NCBI GenBank assembly: GCA_027451745.1
Contig: DAIDIP010000001.1
Span: 186,001-250,000 of the forward strand
Source: Candidatus Melainabacteria bacterium
GTDB lineage: Bacteria; Cyanobacteriota; Vampirovibrionia; Obscuribacterales; Obscuribacteraceae
DNA: 64,000 nucleotides
Direction of reading: 5' to 3'
Below are positions 54,543-63,814 of this stretch, in pieces (position 1 is the first letter of the stretch; every line of letters begins with the position of its first letter). Both the position numbers and the translations under genes were made by a program. Below the pieces are notes generated by a model. The model did no database searches. It was not told where the DNA came from and saw nothing but the letters and a program-made list of their open reading frames with translations.

Positions 54543-55223
54543 ATGTTCAAATTAATCGCTGGACTTCATCAATTCAAAACAGAAATTCACGCCAACAATG
54601 AAGAGTTCTTCGATCGCTTAGCTATGCATCAAGCACCAGAGGCTTTATTTATTACTTGTTCGGATTCAAGAATAGATCCCAATCTTTTGACGCAAGCTAA
54701 TCCTGGTGAACTTTTTATTTTGCGCAATGCTGGAAATATTATTCCGCCTCATAGCGATCAGATTGGTGGCGAAGAAGCAACAATTGAATTTGCTATAGTT
54801 GCTTTAGGAATTAAAGATATTATTGTTTGTGGGCATTCTCAATGTGGCGCTATGAGGGGTCTACTCAATACAGATTTAATTAGAACAATGCCAGCAGTGT
54901 GTGCCTGGTTAGATCATGCCCAGGCAACAAAACAGTTAGTTCAATCCAAATATCATAATTTCGATGAGAAGTGCAGGCTAGAAATTGCGGTACAAGAAAA
55001 CGTTCTAGTGCAATTAGAAAACCTCAGAACTTACCCTAGTGTCGCTGAACGATTAGAACGAAATGAAATAGCTATACATGGATGGGTTTATGAAATTGAA
55101 AGTGGCGCCGTGCATATATATGAATCTGACTATCAGCAATTCTTACCGTTAGCATATGAAGATGGACACTACCATCTAGACTGCAGAACGGTTAATGAAA
55201 CAGCTGCTAATCAAGCAAAATAG
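54543..55223 (+). CDS. beta-class carbonic anhydrase
   Basis: A 226-aa zinc enzyme that interconverts CO2 and bicarbonate. The zinc ligands are C39, H98 and C101, with the D41-R43 dyad (ITCSDSRIDP) and the block FILRNAGNIIPP, then IEFAIVALGIKDIIVCGHSQ just before the last ligand. AGGAATTAGG lies upstream of the ATG. The length and motifs match the plant-like/cyanobacterial CcaA-Can type. It converges on the aconitase gene with 13 bases between. Bicarbonate supply for carboxylations is the likely role. Confidence 0.94.
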   Translation: MFKLIAGLHQFKTEIHANNEEFFDRLAMHQAPEALFITCSDSRIDPNLLTQANPGELFILRNAGNIIPPHSDQIGGEEATIEFAIVALGIKDIIVCGHSQCGAMRGLLNTDLIRTMPAVCAWLDHAQATKQLVQSKYHNFDEKCRLEIAVQENVLVQLENLRTYPSVAERLERNEIAIHGWVYEIESGAVHIYESDYQQFLPLAYEDGHYHLDCRTVNETAANQAK

Positions 55224-55236
55224 CCTTACCGAGCAA

Positions 55237-57504
55237 TTATTTTTCTTGTTGCTGTTTAATAAGATTGAGAGCAGAACCAGCCTTAAACCAATCAATCTGT
55301 TCAGCAGTCATTGTATGTTTTGCTTTGACAGTTTCTGATTTGCCATCTTTGTGTTTAATGATTACATCGACTAATTTGGCTGGAGCAAGATCTTTTAAAC
55401 CTACTATACTCAGTCGATCATATTCTTGAACTTTGTCATAGTCCTTAGGATCAACAAAAGTTAGAGCAAGGATGCCTTGTTTTTTCAAATTGGTTTCGTG
55501 TATACGAGCAAAACTCTTCACTAAAACAGCATTACAACCAAGAAAACGTGGCGACATTGCCGCATGTTCACGGCTAGATCCTTCACCATAATTTTCATCA
55601 CCTACAACTATCCAATTAGTATTGTGGTCTTTATAGTAGCGAGCAACTTGTGAAAAAGAAGCTGTGTCACCGGTTAACACATTTACTCCAGCTCCAGGAG
55701 TTTTAGTAAATGCGTTCATTGCCCCAGAAAACATATTGTCGCTTATTTTGTCTAAATGACCACGATACTTAAGCCATACCCCAGCAGGCGAAATATGGTC
55801 CGTTGTACATTTACCCAAGGCTTTTAACAAAACTGGGAGATCGATAAAATCTTCTCCATTCCAAGATGCGAAAGGCTCTAATAACTGCAATCGGTCGCTA
55901 TCTCGTTTTACTACCACACTTATTTGCTGTCCGTTATGAGCTGGAGCGATATACCCAGAATCCTCGCTCACAAATCCCTTGGTTGGTAAATCATCGGCAG
56001 CAGGTGGTTCTAATGTAACTAAAGAACCATCTTCTGCTTTTAATTTATCCTTGCAAGGATTAAAGCTTAACGAACCAGACAAAGCATAAGCTGTAACAAT
56101 TTCAGGTGAACCAATAAAAGCCAGTGTTTGCGCATTGCCATCATTACGTTTTTGAAAATTACGATTAAAAGAAGTAATAATCGAATTGGTTTCACCGGGT
56201 GTTATATCTTGACGCTTCCATTGCCCTATACAGGGGCCACAAGCATTTGCCAGCACAGTTCCCCCAATAGATTCCAAAGCCTCAAGCTGTCCATCTCGCA
56301 TAATTGTTTTATGAATTTGCTCAGACCCAGGAGTGATTAAAAATCCGCATTTTACTTTTAGACCTTTTGCTTTGGCTTGTTTGGCAATATTGGCAGCCCT
56401 ACTCATATCTTCATATGATGAATTAGTACAACTGCCAATTAAGGCATAGCGCAATTGTTCTGGATAAGATTGTTCTTTTACATCATTTGCTAATTGAGAT
56501 ACTGGTCTAGCTAAATCAGGAGTATGTGGACCAACTATAAATGGCTCCAGTTTATCAAGATCAATTTCTACTACTCGATCAAAAAATTTGTCTGGACTAG
56601 ATTCAATTTCCGGATCAGCAGTTAAATATTTCACATATTTATTAGCCTCTTGGGCGATCTCTTCCCGTCCAGTAGCATATAAATATTTGAACATATGATC
56701 GTCATAGGGAAAAACAGAAGTAGTAGCACCCAATTCTGCTCCCATATTAGTTATTGTCGCTTTGCCAGTGCAACTAATGGACTTAGTCCCTGGTCCAAAA
56801 TATTCGATAATACAACCTGTGCCACCAGATACGGTTAATATGCCAGCCAATTTTAAAATTACATCTTTCGCAGAGGTCCAACCATGTAATTTTCCTGTAA
56901 GCTTAACACCAATCAATTTTGGCCAAGTAACTCCCCAAGGTAAACCTGCCATAACATCGACAGCATCTGCACCACCCACACCAATTGCTAACATACCTAA
57001 TCCACCAGCATTTGGTGTATGAGAGTCTGTGCCTATCATCATGGCACCTGGATAAGCATATTTTTCAAGTATTACTTGATGAATGATTCCAGCTCCCGGA
57101 GCCCAAAAGCCTATGCCATGCTTATTGGTAGCCGAGCGCAAAAAATCATACACTTCTTGATTTTCATTCATAGCTTGAGCTAAATCAGAATCAGCCCCAA
57201 CTCGTGCCTGAATAAGATGATCGCAATGTACGGTTGTAGGCACTGCAACTTGTTTTAGTCCGGCCTGCATAAATTGCAATAATGCCATCTGAGCTGTAGC
57301 ATCCTGCATGGCTACACGATCAGGATTAAACATTGCATAAGTTTGCCCTCTTGTAGGCGCCACTTTCATGCAATGAGCAAAATGTGCGGCCAAAATCTTT
57401 TCGGTTAATGTCAATGGTCTGCCGAATAATGTAAAAGCTTGCTCATAACTAGCTGGCAAAGCGCTATACATTTTCTTTACTACTTGTGGATCTAAATATT
57501 GCAT
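55237..57504 (-). CDS. acn: aconitate hydratase, mitochondrial (AcnM-like) type
   Basis: A 755-aa 4Fe-4S enzyme that isomerises citrate to isocitrate in the TCA cycle. Its length and sequence follow the mitochondrial rather than the bacterial AcnA/AcnB layout. The cluster cysteines are C359 ([10 protein letters not shown]), C422 and C425 ([11 protein letters not shown]). The N-terminal domain has [16 protein letters not shown] and [20 protein letters not shown]. The swivel domain has [14 protein letters not shown]. No mitochondrial targeting sequence is present and none is expected. It is divergent from the MFS gene. Confidence 0.95.
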   Translation of the reverse strand: MQYLDPQVVKKMYSALPASYEQAFTLFGRPLTLTEKILAAHFAHCMKVAPTRGQTYAMFNPDRVAMQDATAQMALLQFMQAGLKQVAVPTTVHCDHLIQARVGADSDLAQAMNENQEVYDFLRSATNKHGIGFWAPGAGIIHQVILEKYAYPGAMMIGTDSHTPNAGGLGMLAIGVGGADAVDVMAGLPWGVTWPKLIGVKLTGKLHGWTSAKDVILKLAGILTVSGGTGCIIEYFGPGTKSISCTGKATITNMGAELGATTSVFPYDDHMFKYLYATGREEIAQEANKYVKYLTADPEIESSPDKFFDRVVEIDLDKLEPFIVGPHTPDLARPVSQLANDVKEQSYPEQLRYALIGSCTNSSYEDMSRAANIAKQAKAKGLKVKCGFLITPGSEQIHKTIMRDGQLEALESIGGTVLANACGPCIGQWKRQDITPGETNSIITSFNRNFQKRNDGNAQTLAFIGSPEIVTAYALSGSLSFNPCKDKLKAEDGSLVTLEPPAADDLPTKGFVSEDSGYIAPAHNGQQISVVVKRDSDRLQLLEPFASWNGEDFIDLPVLLKALGKCTTDHISPAGVWLKYRGHLDKISDNMFSGAMNAFTKTPGAGVNVLTGDTASFSQVARYYKDHNTNWIVVGDENYGEGSSREHAAMSPRFLGCNAVLVKSFARIHETNLKKQGILALTFVDPKDYDKVQEYDRLSIVGLKDLAPAKLVDVIIKHKDGKSETVKAKHTMTAEQIDWFKAGSALNLIKQQQEK

Positions 57505-57606
57505 AGTTATACTCTCGATTATTGCTACAGTTATATTAACCTGTTCAGAAAACTCGTACCAGCCTTTAAGCCAGTAAGCATCCCGATTGTTATAACTTTT
57601 GTTTTT

Positions 57607-58881
57607 ATGATGTCATCCCTCAAACAACATAACTATTCATCTCAAGCTAAGTTATGGGTTCTTAGCCTTTATTTTATTGAGGGCTTACCATTTTCGCTTG
57701 TCAATACCGTCTCGACAGTTTTGTTTAAGACATTACAAATAAGCAATACCGAAATAGGCTTCTATACAAGCCTATTCTATTTGCCTTGGGCAGCAAAATT
57801 TATTTGGGCACCAGTTGTAGACTACACCGGACAAAGAAGGGGTTGGATCATTACAACACAAATAATTTTGGCTATTGTTAGCCTTATCTTGTCATTATGC
57901 ATCCTGTTTAGCCAATCGTTTGTACTTTTATGTGCACTTTTTTTTCTAATGGCTTTTACCTCAGCAACATATGATGTAGCTTGCGATGGTTTTTATTTAG
58001 ATAAACTAGATAAAGCAGAACAATCCTTATATATAGGTTGGCGAAACTCGGCCTATAAATTAGCCTGGTTATTTGCTGCCGGTTTTTTAGTTTACGCTGT
58101 CGGCGAAATTGCTACGAACAGGTTCGCTAGCAATTTTGCTCACAATAATATTGCCTGGTGTTTTTCTTTTGCATTTACTGCTTTCATCTTTGGCACAGCT
58201 GCCTTGTTGCATATTTTTATTTTGCCGTCTGAAATAACGACAAATAAAGAAAATAACAAATTGCTCTTGACCTTTGGTAATGCATTTTTTTCTTTTTTTC
58301 AACAACCAAAAATACTGTTGATATTACTCTGGATTTTACTTTTTAGAGCCGGAGACGCAATGCTGTTAAAAATGGCTCAACCATTTCTTTTAGACGAATC
58401 AGTCAAAGGCGGACTCGGGCTTTCTTTACAAACAGTAGGCATTATATATGGAACATTAGGGATAACCTGTCTTTTACTGGGTGGTATTTCTGGAGGTTGG
58501 TTAGTATTTAAATATGGCCTTAAAAAATGTTTGTTGCCTTTTGCTCTTTTACAGAGCATTACGTTACTTTTATACTGGGCACTTGCAACATTTAAGCCAG
58601 AATTATCATTAGTTATTTCAGCTAATGCTTTCGAACAATTTGTTTATGGCTTAGCAACCGCAGCTTATACGAGTTACTTATTCACTATTGTTAAGGATAA
58701 ATTTTTGGCCAGTCATTACGCTATTGCAACTGGGTTTATGGCTCTTGGTATGATTCTACCTGGAGCTGTAAGCGGCTGGTTGGTAGATTTATTTGGGTAT
58801 AAGCTTTTCTTCTTAATAAGCTTTGCTGGTTCGATACCTGGAATAATCTGTACTTTCAATTTACCTTTTACTGAAAAATAG
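57607..58881 (+). CDS. AmpG-like MFS transporter (PAT family)
   Basis: A 425-aa inner-membrane carrier with about twelve segments. The first half starts [20 protein letters not shown] with the segment [20 protein letters not shown], the signature loop of AmpG-type peptidoglycan-fragment/acetyl-CoA transporters. The AmpG-like [13 protein letters not shown] follows in segment five. AmpG imports anhydromuropeptides, which suits cell-wall recycling, but the substrate here is inferred. I chose the ATG at 57607 (or the one at 57610); the open frame reaches 57499 and would overlap the aconitase start with an atypical N-terminus. The aldo/keto reductase gene starts 19 bases after the stop. Confidence 0.85.
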   Translation: MMSSLKQHNYSSQAKLWVLSLYFIEGLPFSLVNTVSTVLFKTLQISNTEIGFYTSLFYLPWAAKFIWAPVVDYTGQRRGWIITTQIILAIVSLILSLCILFSQSFVLLCALFFLMAFTSATYDVACDGFYLDKLDKAEQSLYIGWRNSAYKLAWLFAAGFLVYAVGEIATNRFASNFAHNNIAWCFSFAFTAFIFGTAALLHIFILPSEITTNKENNKLLLTFGNAFFSFFQQPKILLILLWILLFRAGDAMLLKMAQPFLLDESVKGGLGLSLQTVGIIYGTLGITCLLLGGISGGWLVFKYGLKKCLLPFALLQSITLLLYWALATFKPELSLVISANAFEQFVYGLATAAYTSYLFTIVKDKFLASHYAIATGFMALGMILPGAVSGWLVDLFGYKLFFLISFAGSIPGIICTFNLPFTEK

Positions 58882-58900
58882 CTGTTAATTGAGGATAAAA

Positions 58901-59869
58901 ATGGAATATCGCAAAATTGGTAAATGGGGAATTAGAGTTAGCGAAATCGGTTTGGGAAGCTGGCTCACGTATGGCCAAAGTGTAAGCGAGTCCGAATCAG
59001 CCAAACAAATAGAGTATGCCTATCAGTATGGAATTAACTTTTTTGATACCGCAAATGTTTATGGCCTTGGAAGTGGCGAAGAAGCAGTTGGCAAAGCATT
59101 GCATAAGTTTCGTCGTGACTCATATGTATTAGCGACCAAGCTCTTCTTTCCGATGGGGGATGGACCAAATGACAGAGGTCTATCACGCAAACATATTTTC
59201 GAGCAATGTGAGTCTAGCTTAAGAAGGCTAAAAACTGATTATATAGATATCTATCAATGTCATAGGTATGACCCAGACGTTCCCTTATTTGAAATTGTTC
59301 GAGCTATGGATGATTTAGCTCGACAAGGAAAAATCTTATACTGGGGAGTTAGTGAATGGTCATCAAAGCAAATTGAAGCTGCAGTGGACACTGCAAAAGG
59401 GATGAACGCGTTACCACCCATATCCAATCAACCTCGATATAATATGTTGCAACGAGACATTGAAGAAGAAGTTATACCCACTTGCAAAAAACTTGGCTTA
59501 GGGCAAGTTGTATTTTCGCCATTAGCGCAAGGGGTCTTAACTGGAAAGTATGCCATAGATAAACCTTTACCAGAACATAGCAGAGCAGCCGATAATCGCT
59601 TGTCAGGATTTATACGTCAGAGCTTAACGAGAGAAAATCTGCTTTTGGTAGAAGAGTTAAAAGCAATAGCCAATGAGCTGAATATTTCGATGGTTCAACT
59701 TGCTTTAGCCTGGTGTTTGCGATTACCCGAAATTTCCAGCACCATCATTGGTGCCACATCAATAAACCATATAGAAGACAACCAAAAAGCAAGTGGTCTT
59801 AAAATTCCAAGGGAAGTTTTAGATAGAATATCCGACTTCCTCAATAACAGGGTAATGAGCCACAAATAA
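58901..59869 (+). CDS. aldo/keto reductase, voltage-gated K+ channel beta-subunit-like
   Basis: A 322-aa cytoplasmic NADP-dependent (beta/alpha)8 oxidoreductase. The catalytic tetrad is D49, Y54, K80 and H121 (INFFDTANVYG, ATKLF, YQCHRYD). The cofactor end has SPLAQGVLTGKY and IIGATSINHIEDN. The similarity to the Kv-beta/YghZ group (RYNMLQRDIEEEV) points to reduction of small aldehydes such as methylglyoxal. The ATG at 58901 has GAGGA five bases upstream; the open frame begins with TTG at 58889. Co-transcribed with the MFS gene by spacing. Confidence 0.92.
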   Translation: MEYRKIGKWGIRVSEIGLGSWLTYGQSVSESESAKQIEYAYQYGINFFDTANVYGLGSGEEAVGKALHKFRRDSYVLATKLFFPMGDGPNDRGLSRKHIFEQCESSLRRLKTDYIDIYQCHRYDPDVPLFEIVRAMDDLARQGKILYWGVSEWSSKQIEAAVDTAKGMNALPPISNQPRYNMLQRDIEEEVIPTCKKLGLGQVVFSPLAQGVLTGKYAIDKPLPEHSRAADNRLSGFIRQSLTRENLLLVEELKAIANELNISMVQLALAWCLRLPEISSTIIGATSINHIEDNQKASGLKIPREVLDRISDFLNNRVMSHK

Positions 59870-59883
59870 GATCCACTTATTTC

Positions 59884-59907
59884 AGGAAGTATGAATTCAT
59901 GCTTCCT
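59884..59907. terminator. 24-base near-perfect palindrome after the aldo/keto reductase gene
   Basis: AGGAAG (59884-59889) pairs with CTTCCT (59902-59907), and the inside is ATGAATTCAT with one T-G mismatch pair. As RNA it folds into a continuous hairpin. It lies 15 bases after the gene, so it may end the MFS-AKR transcript, but no T-run follows. A protein-binding site is the alternative. Confidence 0.4.
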
Positions 59908-60038
59908 AACACTCAGATACCATCTTGCTCAATACTTTTTTCCAGAACCAGCAACACCCATGATTAATAAAACAACAGATTGGGAAGACAAGTATTTATC
60001 CTCGGTATATAAATAAAGAGTGCCAAATTTTCCTGAGA

Positions 60039-61127
60039 ATGTTAATGCTTAAAAAGCCTGTTATAACTCTCATAAGCCTATCATTAATATATACAAGCAT
60101 TTTAGGAACTTCTTTTGGCGCCGAAAAGGAGCAGGTGTCTGCGCCAAATTTGGGTGCGTCGAAAGCAGTCCCCGCTAGTACCAATAGCCGTTCGTCTACA
60201 ATGCTCTATGGTCGTATAGAACAAATCGCTGGAAGTACAGGAGCACAATTTCCTATAGAGCTCAAAGCACAAACAGCCAAATTAGACACTCGCGAACGAA
60301 TAAAAATCACCCAAAGTGGTCAAGCTAGTGTTTTTTCAGGATCAGTCGTCCGCTCTTTTCCTCAGCAATTTACTGGGGTGTGGGGAGGACATCTAAAAAT
60401 TTGGTCTTCTCAAATAGATCCCATATGCTGGCAGATTGATGCAGATGAAGCAAATCGTACTAAGCAGCTTATGGTCCCAGGAAGAGAAGGTACGGTTAAT
60501 TTTGATTTTGCTCAATCTACCGCCGGTAAAATTGATTTAGAACCAGCTCAAGTTGTTTTCATGGTACCTATGAAAGAGACACATATGCAAGAGCAGTTAA
60601 ACAGTATGCTAGGAGCTGGTGGTCTAGGTCAGGCTAGTGGACTTACCTTGCCAGGTATGGACTCAACACAAATAGCTTCAATGATGCAAAGGATAACATC
60701 CACTATGAATGTTCCAATAATGGTCAATTTTGGCGCAATTAATCGAACAGACGTAGAAGGGGTTTCCGGTAATACTATTAGAGCCACAGTTTTACGCAAT
60801 ACTATAAGACAGCTCGGTCCAGGAGTGCTTGAACAACAAATAATTACCCAAGAAAATCAACGCAATAATAAAACAGGCAAAGCCCGCCAAGAGTATTCTG
60901 AAACTGTAATAAGATTTACTAGCCAAACTGCAAACGATCTATACGTACAAGCGGCAGCTGTGAACTATACATCTAATAGACAATTCGAACGAAAACTTAT
61001 CCTATATGGCTCAATAAGAAGAGGGGAAGTAATGCAGGATGCCAGTAATCCTCTTGGCGGTTTGAATTCACAATTTCCGCAACTACCTGGCGGACAAAAT
61101 CCTTTTCAAAATTTATTGCCCCATTAG
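60039..61127 (+). CDS. exported unknown protein
   Basis: A 362-aa protein with a signal peptide (MLMLKKPVITLISLSLIYTS, cut near SFGAEK). The middle is beta-rich with repeating short strands (YGRIEQIAG and later ATVLRNTIRQLGPG). The end is Gly/Pro/Gln-rich and short (PGGQNPFQNLLPH), and PGMDSTQIASMMQ lies in a Met/Gly region near 190-215. A start two codons later at 60045 is possible. No family recognised; it may be lineage-specific and envelope-located. The HEAT gene follows on the same strand after 22 bases. Confidence 0.7.
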   Translation: MLMLKKPVITLISLSLIYTSILGTSFGAEKEQVSAPNLGASKAVPASTNSRSSTMLYGRIEQIAGSTGAQFPIELKAQTAKLDTRERIKITQSGQASVFSGSVVRSFPQQFTGVWGGHLKIWSSQIDPICWQIDADEANRTKQLMVPGREGTVNFDFAQSTAGKIDLEPAQVVFMVPMKETHMQEQLNSMLGAGGLGQASGLTLPGMDSTQIASMMQRITSTMNVPIMVNFGAINRTDVEGVSGNTIRATVLRNTIRQLGPGVLEQQIITQENQRNNKTGKARQEYSETVIRFTSQTANDLYVQAAAVNYTSNRQFERKLILYGSIRRGEVMQDASNPLGGLNSQFPQLPGGQNPFQNLLPH

Positions 61128-61149
61128 CGCTTAAAAGTGAAACAAAAAA

Positions 61150-61728
61150 ATGGAACTTAAAGACTTAGAAGACGCAGTCGAAAATATGATCTTGCAACAT
61201 GACTACCCAGGTTATGAAGCTCGCTCTTTACGTATAGCTTTGCCGGCAGCTTTCAATAATGTCTCAGCTACTATTTACCGTCAGGCGCTAAGCAGCAAAA
61301 GTGTTTTTGTGCGTTTAGCAGCTTTACGCTGGTTGCAAACAAAATCTGGTTTGGCGAAAAAATACGCTTTGTCAATAACACCTCTCTTCGCAGATGCAGA
61401 CCCTTGGGTACGAAGTGAATCTATTAAGACTCTTGACCTTGGTAGGGTTAGTGAAGAAGCTGTACTTACAAAACTATTGCCAACACTAAAAGATACTGAT
61501 CCAATGGTAAGAAAAGAAGCTGCAAAAGCTCTGGGTAATTTGGCTAAGGGAATAAAAGGACCAGCTTTGACAGGTAAAAACAAAGCTACAAATGAAGCTA
61601 ATATTCAAAAAGATTCTGTACATGCACAAGTCATAACAGCTCTACATGAAGCTACCGAGGATGACGTTCTGGACGTGCGCCGAAAAGCGATAAAGTCTTT
61701 GCGTAAACTGGGAGCATTCAGTACTTGA
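61150..61728 (+). CDS. HEAT-repeat protein
   Basis: A 192-aa cytoplasmic protein of about four HEAT-like helical pairs, for example ALSSKSVFVRLAALRWLQTK, ITPLFADADPWVRSESIKTL, LLPTLKDTDPMVRKEAAKAL and DVLDVRRKAIKSLRKLG. These resemble phycobilisome-lyase-type HEAT proteins but lack the recognisable lyase end. A scaffold or adaptor role is likely. It follows the exported protein gene and its 3' end overlaps the convergent next gene by 11 bases. Confidence 0.8.
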   Translation: MELKDLEDAVENMILQHDYPGYEARSLRIALPAAFNNVSATIYRQALSSKSVFVRLAALRWLQTKSGLAKKYALSITPLFADADPWVRSESIKTLDLGRVSEEAVLTKLLPTLKDTDPMVRKEAAKALGNLAKGIKGPALTGKNKATNEANIQKDSVHAQVITALHEATEDDVLDVRRKAIKSLRKLGAFST

Positions 61729-62146
61729 TCTTAGCTGTATTTTGAAGGATGTCATTCAATCTTTCAGTAAATTTCTGATTTACCAGTTCTAACCAAAAGT
61801 CATGTTCGAAGTATTGTTCGAGATAGTTCAAATTATATTCGGCTGCTTTTAGAAAGCTTTTTAGTTGTTTACTTAGTCTAATATTGATCAGCCTTAACTT
61901 CTGACAATATTCACTAGACAAATTACCATTGCTTGCATTGCACAAATAACTTATTAATTCATTTTCTAATTTGATACATCGATCTAAGTAAACTTGAATT
62001 GCTTTCTCGGCTACAGTCGAACGCTTATCGGTAAGCAATTCAAGCACTTTATTAGCAGCGTTAATTACTACTGTTGAAGATTTTATAGCTTTCAAATGGT
62101 CATTTTGAATTTTGGAAATCTTATTATTTGCCATACTTCCTTGCAT
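61718..62146 (-). CDS. helical unknown protein, 142 aa
   Basis: A mostly helical, lysine/asparagine/leucine-rich cytoplasmic protein without a signal peptide. Helices include STVVINAANKVLELLTDKRS and LINIRLSKQLKSFLKAAEYN, and the end is ERLNDILQNTAKIKY. The start may be the ATG at 62146 or four codons later. It converges on the HEAT gene and lies downstream of the CopG-like regulator and its terminator. No family recognised. Confidence 0.5.
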   Translation of the reverse strand: MQGSMANNKISKIQNDHLKAIKSSTVVINAANKVLELLTDKRSTVAEKAIQVYLDRCIKLENELISYLCNASNGNLSSEYCQKLRLINIRLSKQLKSFLKAAEYNLNYLEQYFEHDFWLELVNQKFTERLNDILQNTAKIKY

Positions 62147-62178
62147 ACTTTCTGCCAGGCCTAATAATAATCAATAAA

Positions 62179-62219
62179 AATAAGAACCGCTTAGCCTGAT
62201 GGTTTAAGCGGTTCTTATT
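62179..62219 (-). terminator. Rho-independent terminator of the CopG-like gene
   Basis: A 15-bp perfect stem with arms 62179-62193 and 62205-62219 (core AAGAACCGCTTA) around an 11-base loop. Read on the minus strand it is followed by ATTTTTATTGATTATT, a U-rich tail. It lies 59 bases past the end of the CopG-like gene on the minus strand. Confidence 0.8.
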
Positions 62220-62277
62220 GTTTAACTTACAGTATCTTTTTGCATGACAATGGCTGCTGTTATTCAGCCTTAATTGA

Positions 62278-62487
62278 CTATGAAGAGACAGCCGATGTTG
62301 TTAGCGATTCAGATGCTTCCACTGTGCTTACTGAAAAGTTCTGTCCTTGTGTGCGTCTAAAGTTATCAAGATAACGTCTTAGGGCCTCGCGAATCAAATC
62401 AGAACGAGTACGGTGCTCGCATTTAGCAATAAAATCAACTTGCTCTAGCATGGCAGGTGGTAAAGCAATTAGTACCTTCTTGGGCAT
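62278..62487 (-). CDS. ribbon-helix-helix (CopG-like) DNA-binding protein
   Basis: A 69-aa protein with a RHH fold: beta strand KKVLIALPPAMLEQVDFIAK, then the helix-loop HRTRSDLIREALRRYLDN, and a disordered Ser/Thr-rich tail. RHH proteins bind DNA as dimers and act as antitoxins or regulators. No toxin gene is adjacent on the same strand, so it is more likely a stand-alone regulator. AGAGGAATTGCCAT precedes the ATG, and a strong terminator follows the gene. Confidence 0.85.
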   Translation of the reverse strand: MPKKVLIALPPAMLEQVDFIAKCEHRTRSDLIREALRRYLDNFRRTQGQNFSVSTVEASESLTTSAVSS

Positions 62488-63040
62488 ATGGCAATTCCTC
62501 TCTAAACGATCAAGTAATTAACAGGTCAGGTGCAGTCATCGGACTCTCAGAGGGTAGGGAACTGAGAGCCTCGTATTTAGCCGTCATCAAATCAACGGAT
62601 AACCGAGGAGGTGTTGTCGCAATTAATCAATCACCTTCAATAGGTGAATACTTTACACATCAAAGGCAATATCGTAAAGGTCTAAAAGGGGCATAAATTC
62701 GTATTTTGAACGAAATGGACATAAAAGGTTTTTACTCTATTACGAAACCAGCCATGGATGCCATTTTTCACTCATAACCCCAATTACACTAAAATTTTCA
62801 TATAGACGACATTATCACTGACAGACATATAGGTACTTGTAATTCGCGAAAACTATGCTAACGAGCAGGAACAAATAACGCATTACAATATACGTGAAGA
62901 TTTTGCTGTATAGTGCAATATACATATTTGATTTTTTATGAGTTCCTTATATAATTCATCACCTTCTGAAAACCAACCCAGCATCACATATGGTGCAAGT
63001 GGTGGCTGTAGAAAACTTATTTTTTGCACAGGGGAACAAT
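62488..63040. other. intergenic region with RNA-like hairpins upstream of xthA
   Basis: About 550 bases without a convincing gene. Two inverted repeats are visible: CTCTCAG (62544-62550) with CTGAGAG (62562-62568) around a purine-rich loop AGGGTAGGGAA, and TCACCT (62631-62636) with AGGTGA (62642-62647). The purine loop could pair or bind a protein. A 79-residue plus-strand frame crosses it and overlaps the CopG gene. The region may hold a small RNA or simply regulatory DNA for two divergent genes. The stretch after 62700 is AT-rich and I see no further signal in it. Confidence 0.4.
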
Positions 63041-63814
63041 ATGATAGTTGCAAGCTGGAATGTAAACTCAATTACTGTCCGATTAGAATCCGTACTTAAG
63101 TGGCTGAACATCGCTCAACCAGACATACTTTGTTTGCAAGAAACCAAATCAGTGGATAATAAATTTCCAGCACTTGCATTCCAGCAAGTCGGTTATCATA
63201 GCGAGTTCATAGGACAACCCTCCTACAATGGCGTGGCAATTCTATCAAAACTACCCCTAACAGATGTTGAAAAGCATTTTGAACCAGAGGAAGTACCCAG
63301 TCAAAAACGCTTTATAAAAGCCGATTATCAAGGTTCAACTATTATCAATACTTATATTCCTAATGGACAAGCATTGGGATCTGAAAAGTTTTCTTACAAA
63401 ATAGATTTTCTAAATACATTCGAAAGATATTTGTCTGCTAAATACAAGCCATCTCAGCCTATTATTTGGTGTGGAGACTTTAACATAGCACCCGAAGGTA
63501 TTGACACTTTCGATATTGCCCAAACTGATGGTCAAATAATGTGTAGTGAGCAAGAAAGAGCATTGTTAGAAAGAATAAAAAGTTGGGGCTTTACAGATAC
63601 TTTCAGACAACATAACAAAGAACCCGGTCAGTTCTCTTGGTGGGACTACCGCGTCGGAGCTTTTCGTCGGAATCTCGGCTACAGAATAGATCATATTTGG
63701 GCAACAGAAACCTTGTCCAAAACGTGCAACCAATCCTGGATTGATATTGAACCAAGAAAATGGGAACGACCTTCAGATCATGCCCCAGTATTAGCTACCT
63801 TTAGGACTATATGA
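63041..63814 (+). CDS. xthA: exodeoxyribonuclease III (XthA-type AP endonuclease)
   Basis: A 257-aa base-excision-repair enzyme of the EEP superfamily. The metal and catalytic residues are visible: N7 (ASWNVNSI), E34 (LCLQETKS), the YIPNGQ block, the CGDFNIAP aspartate, and SDHAPV at the end. It cuts DNA at abasic sites and degrades DNA ends. The ATG at 63041 has GGGGA five bases upstream and starts MIVASWNVNS exactly like family members; a longer frame begins at 62990. It overlaps the convergent partial gene by 24 bases. Confidence 0.95.
   Translation: MIVASWNVNSITVRLESVLKWLNIAQPDILCLQETKSVDNKFPALAFQQVGYHSEFIGQPSYNGVAILSKLPLTDVEKHFEPEEVPSQKRFIKADYQGSTIINTYIPNGQALGSEKFSYKIDFLNTFERYLSAKYKPSQPIIWCGDFNIAPEGIDTFDIAQTDGQIMCSEQERALLERIKSWGFTDTFRQHNKEPGQFSWWDYRVGAFRRNLGYRIDHIWATETLSKTCNQSWIDIEPRKWERPSDHAPVLATFRTI

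Noticed and set aside
62457-62696. 79-residue plus-strand open frame
   Set aside because: It starts inside the oppositely oriented CopG gene on a weak start codon and its codons look like those of non-coding DNA.
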